NCBI GenBank assembly: GCA_964527735.1
Contig: CAZGPG010000009.1
Location: forward strand, 73,129-137,128
Length of the DNA stretch: 64,000 bases
Source of the DNA: JBEBVQ01 sp964527735
Lineage (GTDB): Bacteria; Bacteroidota; Bacteroidia; Chitinophagales; Chitinophagaceae
Direction: 5' to 3'
A model generated the notes under the pieces. It ran no database searches, was not told where the DNA came from, and saw only the letters and a program-made list of their open reading frames with translations. The translations under genes and the position numbers were made by a program. This document shows, piece after piece, positions 26,477 through 35,615 of the stretch; within the stretch, counting starts at the first letter, position 1, and the number at the start of each line of letters is the position of its first letter.

Positions 26477-27379
26477 ATGGAATTTGGAAAAGTGCCTGCT
26501 GATGTATTGGAACGTATAAACTTTACACTGCCGCCCGATCCGGCGGTCACTACAGAGGTATTGAAAACAAGCGGGCAGAAAAAGAAAACGGAATTTCATG
26601 TCGGCTGCGCAAAATGGGGAAGAAAGGACTGGATCGGAAAGCTCTATCCGCCGGGCACCCAGGAAAAAGATTTTCTCAAGACATACGCCCGGTTGTTTAA
26701 TGCTATTGAGTTCAACGGATTCTATTATAGCGCACATTCAGTAGAACAAGTCCGGAAATGGCGCAGCCAGGTGCCGGAGCATTTTCTGTTCTGCCCCAAG
26801 TTCACACAGGCCATTACGCACTATAAAAGACTCAGGCATACGCAGGCGGAAGTGGATACCTTCCTTTCTGTTATTGACGCTTTCGGCAATAACCTCGGCC
26901 CGGTGTTCCTGATGCCGCATCCGCAGATGGGGCCGGAGGAGCTGGACGTGATCCGGACGTTTATAGCCGGCCTTCCGGATGGTCTGGAGCTATTCCTGGA
27001 ATTGCGGCATGAAGGTTTTTATACCGGCGGTTACCACCGGGAGCTGTATGCGTTCCTGAGAGCGCACCGCCGCGGCACGGTCATCTCCGATGCCGCCGGG
27101 CGACGCGATTGCGTGCATATGCACCTGAGCACTCCTTCATGCTTCATCCGGTTTGTGGGCAATTCCCTCCACCCTACCGACTACACCCGGATAGACGACT
27201 GGGTAGAACGCATCAGCCAGTGGGCGGACACAGGACTGGAAACCTGCTATTTCTTTATGCACCAGCATAATGAGCTGCATGCTCCGGAATTGATCCGGTA
27301 TTTCATTGAGCAGTTAAATAAACATTGCGATACCGGGCTCACGATCCCCGGCCCGCAGATAAACGGACTGCTGTTCTGA
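26477..27379 (+). CDS. DUF72 family protein
   Basis: The 300-residue product contains the DUF72 signature set: HVGCAKWGRKDWIGKLYPPG, then YARLFNAIEFNGFYYSAHS, VRKWRSQVPEHFLFCPKF, LELFLELRHEGFY and FMHQHNELHAPELI. It adopts a TIM-barrel-like fold. In DUF72 proteins the usual strand after IE is NTFY or NSFY; here it is NGFYYSA. Function is not established. About 40 residues precede the usual start of the domain. It lies alone after the T9SS series. Confidence 0.87.
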   Translation: MEFGKVPADVLERINFTLPPDPAVTTEVLKTSGQKKKTEFHVGCAKWGRKDWIGKLYPPGTQEKDFLKTYARLFNAIEFNGFYYSAHSVEQVRKWRSQVPEHFLFCPKFTQAITHYKRLRHTQAEVDTFLSVIDAFGNNLGPVFLMPHPQMGPEELDVIRTFIAGLPDGLELFLELRHEGFYTGGYHRELYAFLRAHRRGTVISDAAGRRDCVHMHLSTPSCFIRFVGNSLHPTDYTRIDDWVERISQWADTGLETCYFFMHQHNELHAPELIRYFIEQLNKHCDTGLTIPGPQINGLLF

Positions 27380-27389
27380 TACAGAACCC

Positions 27390-27419
27390 CGTAGAGACGC
27401 GATGCGTCGCGTCTCTACG
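27390..27419. repeat. GTAGAGACGCGA palindrome, locus 1
   Basis: CGTAGAGACGCGA at 27390-27402 is perfectly inverted at 27407-27419 around TGCG, and a partial third unit (ATCGCGTCTCTGCG) follows. Related, longer palindromes occur at 38743-38814 and 45898-45961, always in intergenic space just after a stop codon. It begins 11 bases after the stop at 27379 and may serve as a terminator-like structure. Confidence 0.75.
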
Positions 27420-27551
27420 GATCGCGTCTCTGCGTTTGTCGCATATGCCCCGCTATTTTGTCGTTTTTACATCACATATGTTAAAACACAAATCATATCT
27501 TTGCATATCAATGATTGACATGCATCAAATCACCGCTCAAATCAACTTTAT

Positions 27552-28076
27552 ATGAAAATTCTGAAAAAAATCCTGATCGTAGTCCTGATCATCATTGCAA
27601 TACCGTTGATCATAGCACTGTTTGTGCCAAAAACCTGTACCGTAAGCGTGTCTGAAACCATTAATCAACCCAGGCAGGTAGTTTTTGATTATGTACGTAT
27701 ACTCGACAACCAGAGAAACTACAGTGCATGGGTGATGGAGGACCCGAACCTTGTACCTGAAATAACCGGTACCGATGGTACTGTCGGCGCTGTGCAGCAT
27801 TGGGACAGCGACAAAGTGGGCGCCGGTGAGCAGGAGATCACCGCATTAACAGGAGACAGGATGGATATAGACCTGCGCTTCATCAAGCCCTTTGAAGGGA
27901 ATGCCAAAGCGGCCTACATCTTCACTCCTGTTTCGGAAACCCAAACCCGGGTGACGAGTGAATTTTACAGCGAAAGCCCGTACCCGTTCAACCTGATGTC
28001 TTATTTCTTCGGCACGAAGATGATTGAAAAGGCGCAAACAAAGACCCTGCAAAATCTTAAGAAGATATTGGAATAG
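27552..28076 (+). CDS. SRPBCC-fold membrane-anchored protein
   Basis: The 174-residue product has an N-terminal membrane helix (ILIVVLIIIAIPLIIALFVP), then a START/polyketide-cyclase fold: CTVSVSETINQPRQVVFDYV, NYSAWVMEDPN, GAVQHWDSD, GEQEITAL, TRVTSEFYSESPYP. Such proteins bind small hydrophobic ligands; no catalytic function is implied. A good -7 element TATCTTTG ends 48 bases before the start (27496-27503), but no clear -33 element is seen. It is followed after 39 bases by the PhnA-like gene. Confidence 0.75.
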   Translation: MKILKKILIVVLIIIAIPLIIALFVPKTCTVSVSETINQPRQVVFDYVRILDNQRNYSAWVMEDPNLVPEITGTDGTVGAVQHWDSDKVGAGEQEITALTGDRMDIDLRFIKPFEGNAKAAYIFTPVSETQTRVTSEFYSESPYPFNLMSYFFGTKMIEKAQTKTLQNLKKILE

Positions 28077-28115
28077 GTTGGTAACTTTGCAGGCGTTTAT
28101 CAAACAGCCTGTTAT

Positions 28116-28700
28116 ATGAATATTGAAGCTCAACTCCGGAGTAGAAGCGGCAACAAATGCGAACTGTGCGGGTCGGAAAATGAACTGAACGTATACGATG
28201 TACCACCCGTTGCCGACAATATCACGGGGAATGCTATTCTTATCTGCAACAAATGCCTGGCTCAGATCGAAAAGAAAGAAGAGCCGGACAGCAATCACTG
28301 GCAATGCCTTTCAGCATCCATGTGGAGCGAAGTGCCTGCCGTGCAGGTAGTGGCATGGCGCATGCTGAACCGGCTGAAACAGGAAAGCTGGGCTTCCGAA
28401 AATCTGGACATGCTTTACCTGGACGATGAAATGCTGTCCTGGGCCAAAGCTACCGGCGATCATGAAAGCGACGGCACGGTAGATCTGCATAAAGACAGTA
28501 ACGGCAATATTCTTCAAAACGGCGATACGGTTGTGCTCACCAAATCCCTCGATGTAAAGGGCTCCACGCTGAATGCCCGCATGGGCACGGTAGTAAAAAA
28601 CATCCGCCTCGTACCAGATAATACAGAACAGATCGAAGGAAAAGTAGAAGGCCAGACGATTGTGATCCTGACCAAATACCTGAGAAAGCAAAATGCCTGA
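28116..28700 (+). CDS. PhnA/YjdM-like zinc-ribbon protein
   Basis: The 194-residue product begins with a two-part zinc ribbon (CELCGSENEL and LICNKCLAQI, CxxC plus CxxC) and ends with the PhnA domain: DSNGNILQNGDTVVLTKSLD, VKGSTLNARMGTVVKNIRLV, then GQTIVILTKYLRK. This matches the PhnA (YjdM) family. The old name refers to alkylphosphonate uptake in E. coli, but a role there has not been shown for this family. Bacteroidota copies are longer than the 111-residue E. coli protein, as here. Confidence 0.85.
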   Translation: MNIEAQLRSRSGNKCELCGSENELNVYDVPPVADNITGNAILICNKCLAQIEKKEEPDSNHWQCLSASMWSEVPAVQVVAWRMLNRLKQESWASENLDMLYLDDEMLSWAKATGDHESDGTVDLHKDSNGNILQNGDTVVLTKSLDVKGSTLNARMGTVVKNIRLVPDNTEQIEGKVEGQTIVILTKYLRKQNA

Positions 28701-28792
28701 TCAGAAGTAATACCACATTCCTGCGGATATAGCCTGTATTTTAACAAAATATCCCTGCCGCAGACATTATATTTGCGCTCTAATTGTTATCT

Positions 28793-29497
28793 ATGAAGCG
28801 TTGCCTGGCCGTACTGGCCCTTATGATAGTTCCCGCATCATTCCTGTTTGCCCAGGAAGAGACCCCGAAGACCGTCAGCGATATACAAAAGCCTTCGAGG
28901 GATTTTGTAATGCTGCAGTTTACCTACAACAACTGGGAAAACACACCGGACAGCATTAAGATCAAGGGAATCGGGCGCGGCTTCAATGCATATATAAATT
29001 ATGATTTCCCGATCAGCAAATCACACTTCAGCTTTGCTGCCGGCATCGGAATCGGCGTCAATAATATCTATTTCAAAGATCAGGAGCTTGGATTCACCGA
29101 TACCGGGATGGCGGGTCAGCAGGTTAGCTTTCTGCCCGAATCGATAGACTATAAGCGTTACAAACTCACTACTACTTACCTGGAAGCCCCTTTTGAGCTG
29201 CGGTATTTCGGCAACAAGGCAAACCGCAATAAAGGATTCAAAGCAGCCGCCGGGCTGAAAGTAGGTACGATCGTGGGTGCGCATACCAAAGGCCGTTATA
29301 CGCTGGAAGGCACCAAAATGACAGAAAAAGTCAATACCCGCCGTTATTTCGAAACCTGGAGCTTTGCCGGTACAGCACGTATCGGATGGGGCAACTTCAG
29401 CGTTGTAGGGTCTTACAACCTCACCAACCTGTTTAAGGAAAACCAGGGCCCGGCCGTAGTACCCTATTCCATCGGTATCGGCATCACAGGCCTGTAG
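28793..29497 (+). CDS. Outer-membrane beta-barrel protein
   Basis: Starting at 28793 (MKRCLAVLALMIVPASFLFA), the 234-residue product has a signal peptide and a beta-barrel with alternating strands: FNAYINYDFPISKSHFSFAA, GIGIGVNNIYF, LEAPFELRYFGNK, FKAAAGLKVGTIVGAHTKG, ARIGWGNFSVVGSYNLTNLF. The pattern fits the OmpA-like or porin-family barrels (PorT-type) of Bacteroidota. A -7 element TATATTTG lies about 20 bases upstream. The TAG stop is part of a GTAGGGGCG palindrome. Confidence 0.78.
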   Translation: MKRCLAVLALMIVPASFLFAQEETPKTVSDIQKPSRDFVMLQFTYNNWENTPDSIKIKGIGRGFNAYINYDFPISKSHFSFAAGIGIGVNNIYFKDQELGFTDTGMAGQQVSFLPESIDYKRYKLTTTYLEAPFELRYFGNKANRNKGFKAAAGLKVGTIVGAHTKGRYTLEGTKMTEKVNTRRYFETWSFAGTARIGWGNFSVVGSYNLTNLFKENQGPAVVPYSIGIGITGL

Positions 29498-29530
29498 GGG
29501 CGAATTGCATTCGCCCGTATGCGCCCCTAC
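29494..29530. repeat. GTAGGGGCG palindrome overlapping a stop codon
   Basis: GTAGGGGCG at 29494-29502 is inverted as CGCCCCTAC at 29522-29530; the inside also holds GGGCGAAT/ATTCGCCC. The TAG of the upstream beta-barrel gene (29495-29497) is inside the left arm. The sequence differs from the GTAGAGACGCGA family but has the same architecture and position after a gene. Confidence 0.6.
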
Positions 29531-29736
29531 GTGCCCGCATTCCCACCTTATGCGCCGGTATTTTTCATGCAGGAACGAATTGCGTCCCTCATAAATGAAT
29601 CGTCAATTCAACAAATCATTATTTCAACGATTAAACCGCCCGATTATGCTTATTTTTGCGCTATCGGTCACCATGCCGGTTTAATTCGTCAATTTGAAAA
29701 ATTGAACATGTACGTGCATTGATACACAATTGTTCA

Positions 29737-29770
29737 TTTTCAAATTTTCAAATTTTCAAATTTTCAAATT
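29737..29770 (+). repeat. Four tandem TTTTCAAA units upstream of adk
   Basis: The octamer TTTTCAAA repeats about four times just before the adenylate kinase start at 29782, with a last unit ending in AAATT. A related inverted piece (CAATTTGAAAAATTGAA) lies about 60 bases upstream. Such short tandem repeats can change copy number by slippage and alter promoter spacing; here this is only a possibility. Confidence 0.7.
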
Positions 29771-29781
29771 AAAGGTAGTTT

Positions 29782-30363
29782 ATGTTCAACTTGATTCTGT
29801 TCGGTCCTCCGGGGAGCGGAAAGGGCACCCAGTCTGCCAATATCGTATCAGCATACAAGCTGCTTCATATTTCAACAGGCGACATCCTCCGCAGTGAAGT
29901 AAGCAGGCAAAGCCCGCTCGGCGTAGAGGCAAAGAAATTTATGGACCAGGGACTGCTGGTGCCGGACGAAGTAGTGATCGGCATGATCAGCTCTAAAATT
30001 GATGAAAACCCGGATGCACGCGGTTTCATTTTTGATGGCTTCCCGCGTACCCGTCCGCAGGCGGAGGCGCTCGACAAGTTGCTTGAGTTTAAAAAATTAC
30101 AAATCGATCTCGTGCTTTCGCTGGAGGTGCCTGAAGACGAATTGACACGCCGTCTGATAGGCCGGGGCGCAACTTCCGGCCGCAGCGACGATACCGAAGA
30201 GGTCATCGTGGCGCGCATTAAGGAATATCATGACAAGACAGCGCCCGTTGCCGATTATTATAATGCCCAGGGCAAGCTGGAGCCGGTAAAAGGCGACTAT
30301 ACCGTAGAAGAGACCTTCAAATTGCTTTCCAGGGAGATAGAAAAATACCTGATGCCTGCATAA
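29782..30363 (+). CDS. adk: Adenylate kinase
   Basis: The 193-residue product begins with the P-loop LILFGPPGSGKGTQSANIV and has the AMP-binding HISTGDILRSEV, GFIFDGFPRTRPQAEAL and the LID Arg region RLIGRGATSGRSDDTEEVI. The LID is of the short type without a zinc finger, as usual in this phylum. It interconverts ATP plus AMP and two ADP in the cytosol. It precedes obg by 25 bases, so the two are likely co-transcribed. Confidence 0.95.
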   Translation: MFNLILFGPPGSGKGTQSANIVSAYKLLHISTGDILRSEVSRQSPLGVEAKKFMDQGLLVPDEVVIGMISSKIDENPDARGFIFDGFPRTRPQAEALDKLLEFKKLQIDLVLSLEVPEDELTRRLIGRGATSGRSDDTEEVIVARIKEYHDKTAPVADYYNAQGKLEPVKGDYTVEETFKLLSREIEKYLMPA

Positions 30364-30388
30364 AATAACGGCGGGATAATTACAGATT

Positions 30389-31393
30389 GTGGAAAAAGGG
30401 AACTTCGTAGATTACATACGCATTTTTACCCGTTCGGGTAAAGGTGGAGCAGGAAGCGCACATTTTGCGCGTACCAAATATAACCCCCAGGCCGGGCCGG
30501 ACGGTGGCGAGGGCGGGCGCGGCGGGCATATCATCCTGCGCGGCAATGCTCAGTTGTGGACGCTTCTCCATCTGCGTTATCATAAAAATGTGCTGGCCGA
30601 AAACGGGCAGAACGGCAGCAAAAACAATATGACCGGCCGCGACGGTAAAGACATCATCATAGAAGTCCCGCCCGGAACCATCGCCAGAGACGAAGAAACC
30701 GGCGAAACAGAAGCCGAAGTGCTCGAAGACGGACAGGAGGTCATATGGCTGCCCGGTGGCAGGGGCGGCCTGGGCAACAGCCGTTTTGCCACCGCAACCA
30801 ACCAGGCGCCGGATTATGCGCAACCGGGAGAAGAAGGCGTTGAAGGCTGGAAGTATCTTGAGCTGAAAATACTGGCGGATGTGGGTCTGGTCGGGTTCCC
30901 GAATGCAGGGAAGTCTACGCTGTTGTCTGTCGTCAGCGCAGCAAAGCCAAAAATTGCCGATTATGCTTTCACCACCCTGATCCCGCAACTGGGCATGGTA
31001 GCCTGGCGCGACGATAAGTCGTTCTGCATGGCCGATCTGCCGGGTATCATCGAAGGCGCTGCCGAAGGAAAAGGTCTTGGCCACCGCTTCCTCCGCCATA
31101 TAGAACGTAACCCCGTACTACTGTTCGTGATCCCCGCCGACAGTGACGACCACGCAAAAGAATTTCAAGTGCTGCTTTCCGAACTGGAACGCTATAATCC
31201 CGAGCTGCTGCACAAAAAAATCCTGATCGCCATCAGCAAAAGCGATATGCTCGATGAAGAACTGAAAAAAGAGATCAGCAGCATACTGCCCCAAAATGTA
31301 CCACACCTGTTTTTTTCTGCTGTTACCAGCCAGGGTGTTACAGAGCTAAAGGATATGCTCTGGTATGCATTGAATGAAAAGGACAGTATCTGA
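30389..31393 (+). CDS. obg: GTPase Obg/CgtA
   Basis: The 334-residue product starts at a GTG (30389) with the glycine-rich Obg fold (FVDYIRIFTRSGKGGAGSAH, GGEGGRGGHIILRG). The G domain has G1 GFPNAGKSTLL, G3 DLPGIIEGA and G4 ISKSDML. No C-terminal OCT domain is present, which is normal for this length. Obg is an essential GTPase tied to 50S ribosome assembly and stress control. GTG is the only sensible start here, because the Obg fold begins immediately after it. Confidence 0.95.
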   Translation: MEKGNFVDYIRIFTRSGKGGAGSAHFARTKYNPQAGPDGGEGGRGGHIILRGNAQLWTLLHLRYHKNVLAENGQNGSKNNMTGRDGKDIIIEVPPGTIARDEETGETEAEVLEDGQEVIWLPGGRGGLGNSRFATATNQAPDYAQPGEEGVEGWKYLELKILADVGLVGFPNAGKSTLLSVVSAAKPKIADYAFTTLIPQLGMVAWRDDKSFCMADLPGIIEGAAEGKGLGHRFLRHIERNPVLLFVIPADSDDHAKEFQVLLSELERYNPELLHKKILIAISKSDMLDEELKKEISSILPQNVPHLFFSAVTSQGVTELKDMLWYALNEKDSI

Positions 31394-31423
31394 TCCGGCA
31401 ATTTATTGGGAAATGTGTTTTTA

Positions 31424-33496
31424 TCATTCCAGCATAAAAGCCCCGTCCAGCTGCACTGCATGTACCATAATCCCGTGCCTGGCACAATCTTCACGCCAGC
31501 GTCCGATCTCATCCCGGTACTGACGTCCGCATATCACCAACGCTGCGGGCTGAAAGGTCTTTCGCAACGCATCAAAAGAAAGCCCACGCAGAGACTGGTC
31601 AATTAATAGTGTGTGCACCGGAAAAGTAGTACCCCCAACAACAGATACCGGGTCTTTAATCATAAGAACCGTCTTCCCGTTTATGTCAAACACAACGGGT
31701 TCCGGAGCAACCGTGCTACGCTTCCATGCGCGCCAGCCGGTATTGGCCGCATTTGCGGCATAGAAACGGCGACCGGTATCCACCGGGTCAGATACATAAT
31801 GCCGCTTCCCCGCGATCCGTTCCACCACGGTATGCCCGCCACCGTAAAACACCACCAGCTTGTGCTGTCGCAATGCGCTCCATTCTTCTATACAGAACAC
31901 CAATATCAGCAGACACATAAATATCATCCCGCCCCATAGCGCAGGACGATATTTTCTCATCAGGAAGACAGCCACGCAAGCGATCACAACATACAATACG
32001 CACAACGACAACGGCGTCAGCACCAGGTGGCGCAAAGTATCCGGATTGCCTGCCTGCAGCAGGTAAATGACCTTATTAAACCAGGTAACGGCAAATGTGA
32101 TGGCGCCGGCGATAACGCTTGCGATAGGCGGCATCCACGAAAAAGCGATCAACATGATACCTGCCACCAGCACCAAGCCCATCAGCAGCCAGGCAACAAC
32201 ATTGGCCACTACGAAGCTCAATGGGAACAGATGGAAATAGTAGATGACCAGTGGCGCTACCAGCACTTCAGCAGCAAGGCTCGCCGAAGCGGCTTCCCAC
32301 AATGCACGGGACACTCTGTTGGTCTGCGGCCAGAGATTATATACCGGTCTGTAAAACAGGATCAGCGACAGCACCGCAATGAATGAAAGCTGAAACCCCA
32401 CTGAAAACAGCCACATCGGCTCGAAGCAAAGCAAGATAAATGCAGTAGCAAAAAGCTGATTGAGTGCGTTGTGCCCTTTGCCGGTACTGATACCCAAAGC
32501 CAATACCGAAAACATGATCACCGATCGTACAGCAGAAGGCGGCGCTCCGGATATCAATACATAAAACCAGACAATGGGCAGCGCTACAATATATTTGATC
32601 CAGCGATGCCGCTTATGTTTTATCCAGAACAACATGACTGATATGATCATGAAGAGCATCATGACGTGCCCGCCGGAGATTGCCACTACATGAATAATAC
32701 CGGTTTCGGAATAGGCCTGTCTTAGATCCGGATCAAGGTTCACTTCGTCACCGATCAGCATCGCCTGCAGCATGCCCAGCGTAGGCCGGTCGTGAAGATA
32801 GTATGCCAGTTGCCGCATGCACCAGTTATGCACATAGGCAATGACACCGGCATCCATCGGCGCCGCCCTGCGAAAAAGATGGATCTCACCCGGCGCCAGG
32901 AATTGCTGATAATGAATACCATTCCTGGCCGCATGTCTGCGGTAGTCAAAGGCAAAAGGATCTTTGCTGCTTTCTAACGGCTGCCAATTGCCGGGTAACA
33001 ATATCTCGTCGCCGGTATGAAACGCAGGCATATTGTCCGCTTTATAGAGATATACAAAAGCATTTCCCGTCAGCGGATAATATGCGTCCTCCTGCATCAT
33101 CCCCGTCACTGCTACCGATAGTTTCCATGTTCTGGCCTTCTCTTCAGGCTCCCGGCTGATACGGGCCACGTATGCTGCGGTGCTGTCTGTATGATGGCCG
33201 AACCAGTGTTGCCGGATTGTGATGTCTGACACGTCGCACGATAATATTCCGATCCAGAACACCAGACACTGCAGCAATATAAATCGTAACCATAGTATTG
33301 CTGGTTGCAGTGTTTTTATCCGGGAGACATACACAAGCCCCAACAGGCACACAAGCGCTGCCATATAAATAACAGCCGTTCCACTGCCTTTATACCAGCC
33401 CTGATCATAACTGCGGATCGCTATGGCCAGCGGCGGTAATACCCGGAAAAAAGGCGCCTCTTCCCAAAACCACGACCTGTATGCTGCATGTTTCAC
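31424..33496 (-). CDS. ComEC/Rec2 family membrane protein
   Basis: The 690-residue product has a DUF4131-like N-terminal part with several membrane helices and an OB-like segment (RTWKLSVAVTGMM), then the Competence domain with its signature AMLIGDEVNLDPDLRQAYSE and ETGIIHVVAISGGHVMML. Many helices follow. It forms the inner-membrane channel for single-stranded DNA uptake in competent bacteria. The C-terminal 150 residues (LVVFYGGGHTVVERIAG on) resemble a metallo-beta-lactamase tail but lack the HxHxDH zinc motif, as in many Bacteroidota copies. Function in uptake is inferred. Confidence 0.85.
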   Translation of the reverse strand: MKHAAYRSWFWEEAPFFRVLPPLAIAIRSYDQGWYKGSGTAVIYMAALVCLLGLVYVSRIKTLQPAILWLRFILLQCLVFWIGILSCDVSDITIRQHWFGHHTDSTAAYVARISREPEEKARTWKLSVAVTGMMQEDAYYPLTGNAFVYLYKADNMPAFHTGDEILLPGNWQPLESSKDPFAFDYRRHAARNGIHYQQFLAPGEIHLFRRAAPMDAGVIAYVHNWCMRQLAYYLHDRPTLGMLQAMLIGDEVNLDPDLRQAYSETGIIHVVAISGGHVMMLFMIISVMLFWIKHKRHRWIKYIVALPIVWFYVLISGAPPSAVRSVIMFSVLALGISTGKGHNALNQLFATAFILLCFEPMWLFSVGFQLSFIAVLSLILFYRPVYNLWPQTNRVSRALWEAASASLAAEVLVAPLVIYYFHLFPLSFVVANVVAWLLMGLVLVAGIMLIAFSWMPPIASVIAGAITFAVTWFNKVIYLLQAGNPDTLRHLVLTPLSLCVLYVVIACVAVFLMRKYRPALWGGMIFMCLLILVFCIEEWSALRQHKLVVFYGGGHTVVERIAGKRHYVSDPVDTGRRFYAANAANTGWRAWKRSTVAPEPVVFDINGKTVLMIKDPVSVVGGTTFPVHTLLIDQSLRGLSFDALRKTFQPAALVICGRQYRDEIGRWREDCARHGIMVHAVQLDGAFMLE

Positions 33497-33587
33497 GCAG
33501 CCAATATAGTAAATTTATCACAATCAATTATCTAATGATAATCAATACAATAAATCAAAAATAAAAATAAAACAGTATGAGAGATAA

Positions 33588-35444
33588 TCACAGATTTGGA
33601 AGCAATTTCTGCAAGATGGTCAATCTTTCTCTTGCTGTTTGCACATAAGTGCTGCCGGGATATTCGAGAATAAGCTGCTCGTAGTAATGTATCGCTTCTT
33701 TATTTTGTTTCAGGTACTTTTCATACATGTCCCCCGACCGGAACAACGCATCATCGGCCAGCACGTCTGTGCTATAACGGGTATATACCTGCCGGAGATA
33801 ATCGAGCGCTTTTTGATACTCTTTATGTTTCTCTGCGATACGGGCATGCAGCATCAGGATATCGTCATTGAGCGGATGCTTCGGAAAGGCAGCAGTAATG
33901 CTGTCGAGCAAGGCTGTGGCCTCGTTGTATTTATGCTGAAACAACAACAGGTCGGCAAATGCAAACCGCTCCAGTGGAACGAGATTACTATCCGGCGTTA
34001 CATTTTCGGTGATCAATACAGAAAGATACAGCGCATCGTTTGCGATCAGCTCGGAGGTGGATGCTTTCAATACGGAAAGCTGACCTTGCGCCCAGCCGAA
34101 ATCTCCCCGGTAGTAAGCCAGCTTTGCGTTTCTGAAGCGGGCCTCTTCGCCCAATATGTCTTCGCGGAAAGCTTTATCCACCTGCCCGTAAATAAGCGCG
34201 GCATCCCATATCCTGCCCATCAGTATATAATAATCCCCGAGCTGCAACTTTGCCCTGCCGGTAAAATCCTTGCGTGCAGCAGGTTGCGCAATGGCATTTT
34301 CCAGCAGATCAATGGCCACCTTTACTTCATCATTATACTGTGCTTCGAGCAAAGCGTAATCAAGCAGTGTGGCAGTAGCAATATACTGCGGGTACGTCGT
34401 AAAAAAATCACGGTATTCATTGCTGATCGCACGGGTGATCTCCGGGGTTACGTATGCCGGCTCCTGTTCCAGCCGCCGCATATGCACGTTCAGCTTTTCT
34501 GCCATTGCTGTTGTATATAGCGGCTGGTCTTTCCCTTTGGCGGTAATGGCGTCCAGTGCCTTTAGTGCGGCATCATAGCGGGATGCCCGCAGGGCGTTAT
34601 GTGCAAAATCCATTATCCGCCGGCCATTTTCACGGTTGCGTTCGTCTATAGCGCGGATCTGTATGAATGCGCCGTCCCAGTCATCTTTCTGCGTGTACAC
34701 CCACGTAAGAAGGTCGCCGTAATAGATATTTTCAGGGTCTGCATTGATCCTCTTCACCAGCGCTTTCTGAGCAAGCCGTATGTTGCCGGGATCTGTACCG
34801 GTAAGCTCAAGCAAGGTGGCTTTGGTGTCTTCTATACCGCGCATATTGCCGATACCGCCATCGAGCAGGGTATAAACTGCTTTTTCTATGTCGCCGGATT
34901 TTGCATAAAGCCTGGCAAGCGGGGCATAGTACATATACGGATTCCGGAGGATGCTGCGCGCGCGTTCATAGGTATGGATCGTGTATGCATCATTACCTGT
35001 CCGGGCAAATGCCCGTGCAATCTGCTGTGTGAGCATATCGTCTCCGTTTACCTGGTCTACGGCCGCCTGGAAATGCACCTCTGCTTTCTTTCCTTTACCG
35101 GCCACCCGGTACACTTCGCCCATGTCTATATAAAATACCGGGTGCTGGTGGCTGATGTCCATCTGGTGTTTCACCAGCTTTTCAGCGTCTTTATATTTTT
35201 TCGCGGCAAGCAGTGTTTCGAGATAATCCCGGTACACTTCGGGATCAGACGGAGTCTGGCTGTATAGTTTCTGATACAGATCAATGGCCTTGCCGTGCTC
35301 GCCGGTTTCAGCAAAATGCCTGGCCTGCACCAGCGGATCCTGGGCAGTAACTTGTATATGAAAGCACAACGCCACCACAAGAAAGGCAAATCCCTTCCGC
35401 AGGTTTAAGCTATACGCATGACGTTTTCTGTTTTGTATCATCAC
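33588..35444 (-). CDS. Periplasmic TPR-repeat protein
   Basis: The 618-residue product has a signal peptide (FLVVALCFHIQVTAQ, cleaved near residue 34) and then tetratricopeptide repeats almost to the end: FAETGEHGKAIDLYQKLYSQ, VFYIDMGEVYRVAGKGKKAE, ALLDSITAAFPKHPLNDDIL, KNKEAIHYYEQLILEYPGST. The last repeats resemble Tol-Pal-associated or BamD-like TPR arrays of Bacteroidota. It likely works as a scaffold in the periplasm. It lies 91 bases upstream of comEC on the same strand and may share its transcript. Confidence 0.75.
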   Translation of the reverse strand: MMIQNRKRHAYSLNLRKGFAFLVVALCFHIQVTAQDPLVQARHFAETGEHGKAIDLYQKLYSQTPSDPEVYRDYLETLLAAKKYKDAEKLVKHQMDISHQHPVFYIDMGEVYRVAGKGKKAEVHFQAAVDQVNGDDMLTQQIARAFARTGNDAYTIHTYERARSILRNPYMYYAPLARLYAKSGDIEKAVYTLLDGGIGNMRGIEDTKATLLELTGTDPGNIRLAQKALVKRINADPENIYYGDLLTWVYTQKDDWDGAFIQIRAIDERNRENGRRIMDFAHNALRASRYDAALKALDAITAKGKDQPLYTTAMAEKLNVHMRRLEQEPAYVTPEITRAISNEYRDFFTTYPQYIATATLLDYALLEAQYNDEVKVAIDLLENAIAQPAARKDFTGRAKLQLGDYYILMGRIWDAALIYGQVDKAFREDILGEEARFRNAKLAYYRGDFGWAQGQLSVLKASTSELIANDALYLSVLITENVTPDSNLVPLERFAFADLLLFQHKYNEATALLDSITAAFPKHPLNDDILMLHARIAEKHKEYQKALDYLRQVYTRYSTDVLADDALFRSGDMYEKYLKQNKEAIHYYEQLILEYPGSTYVQTARERLTILQKLLPNL

Positions 35445-35519
35445 ATTACAAAGATAGGCGCACTGCTGTTAAATTACCGGTAATAATTAAGAGCGGGGAG
35501 CGGAGAATCCCGCACAATG

Positions 35520-35615
35520 CTTTTTATTGTCAGCATCACAGATTTCTCCGGATGACCCAGATGACACAGATTTTAATCCGTGGAATCCTTTAATCCCCCT
35601 AATCCGTGATCCGTA
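35520..35615. repeat. AATCCGTG/CACAGATT intergenic repeat block
   Basis: Short direct motifs recur within about 95 bases: CACAGATTT twice, GATGA twice, AATCCGTG twice and TAATCC twice. The block lies between the divergent starts and stops of the TPR gene and the fused beta-oxidation gene. Similar low-complexity blocks are common between Bacteroidota genes, from recall. It holds no open frame of note. Confidence 0.4.

Noticed and set aside
29519..29722. 67-codon plus-strand frame between the beta-barrel gene and adk
   Set aside because: It begins inside a palindrome and has low-complexity composition, with no recognisable motif.
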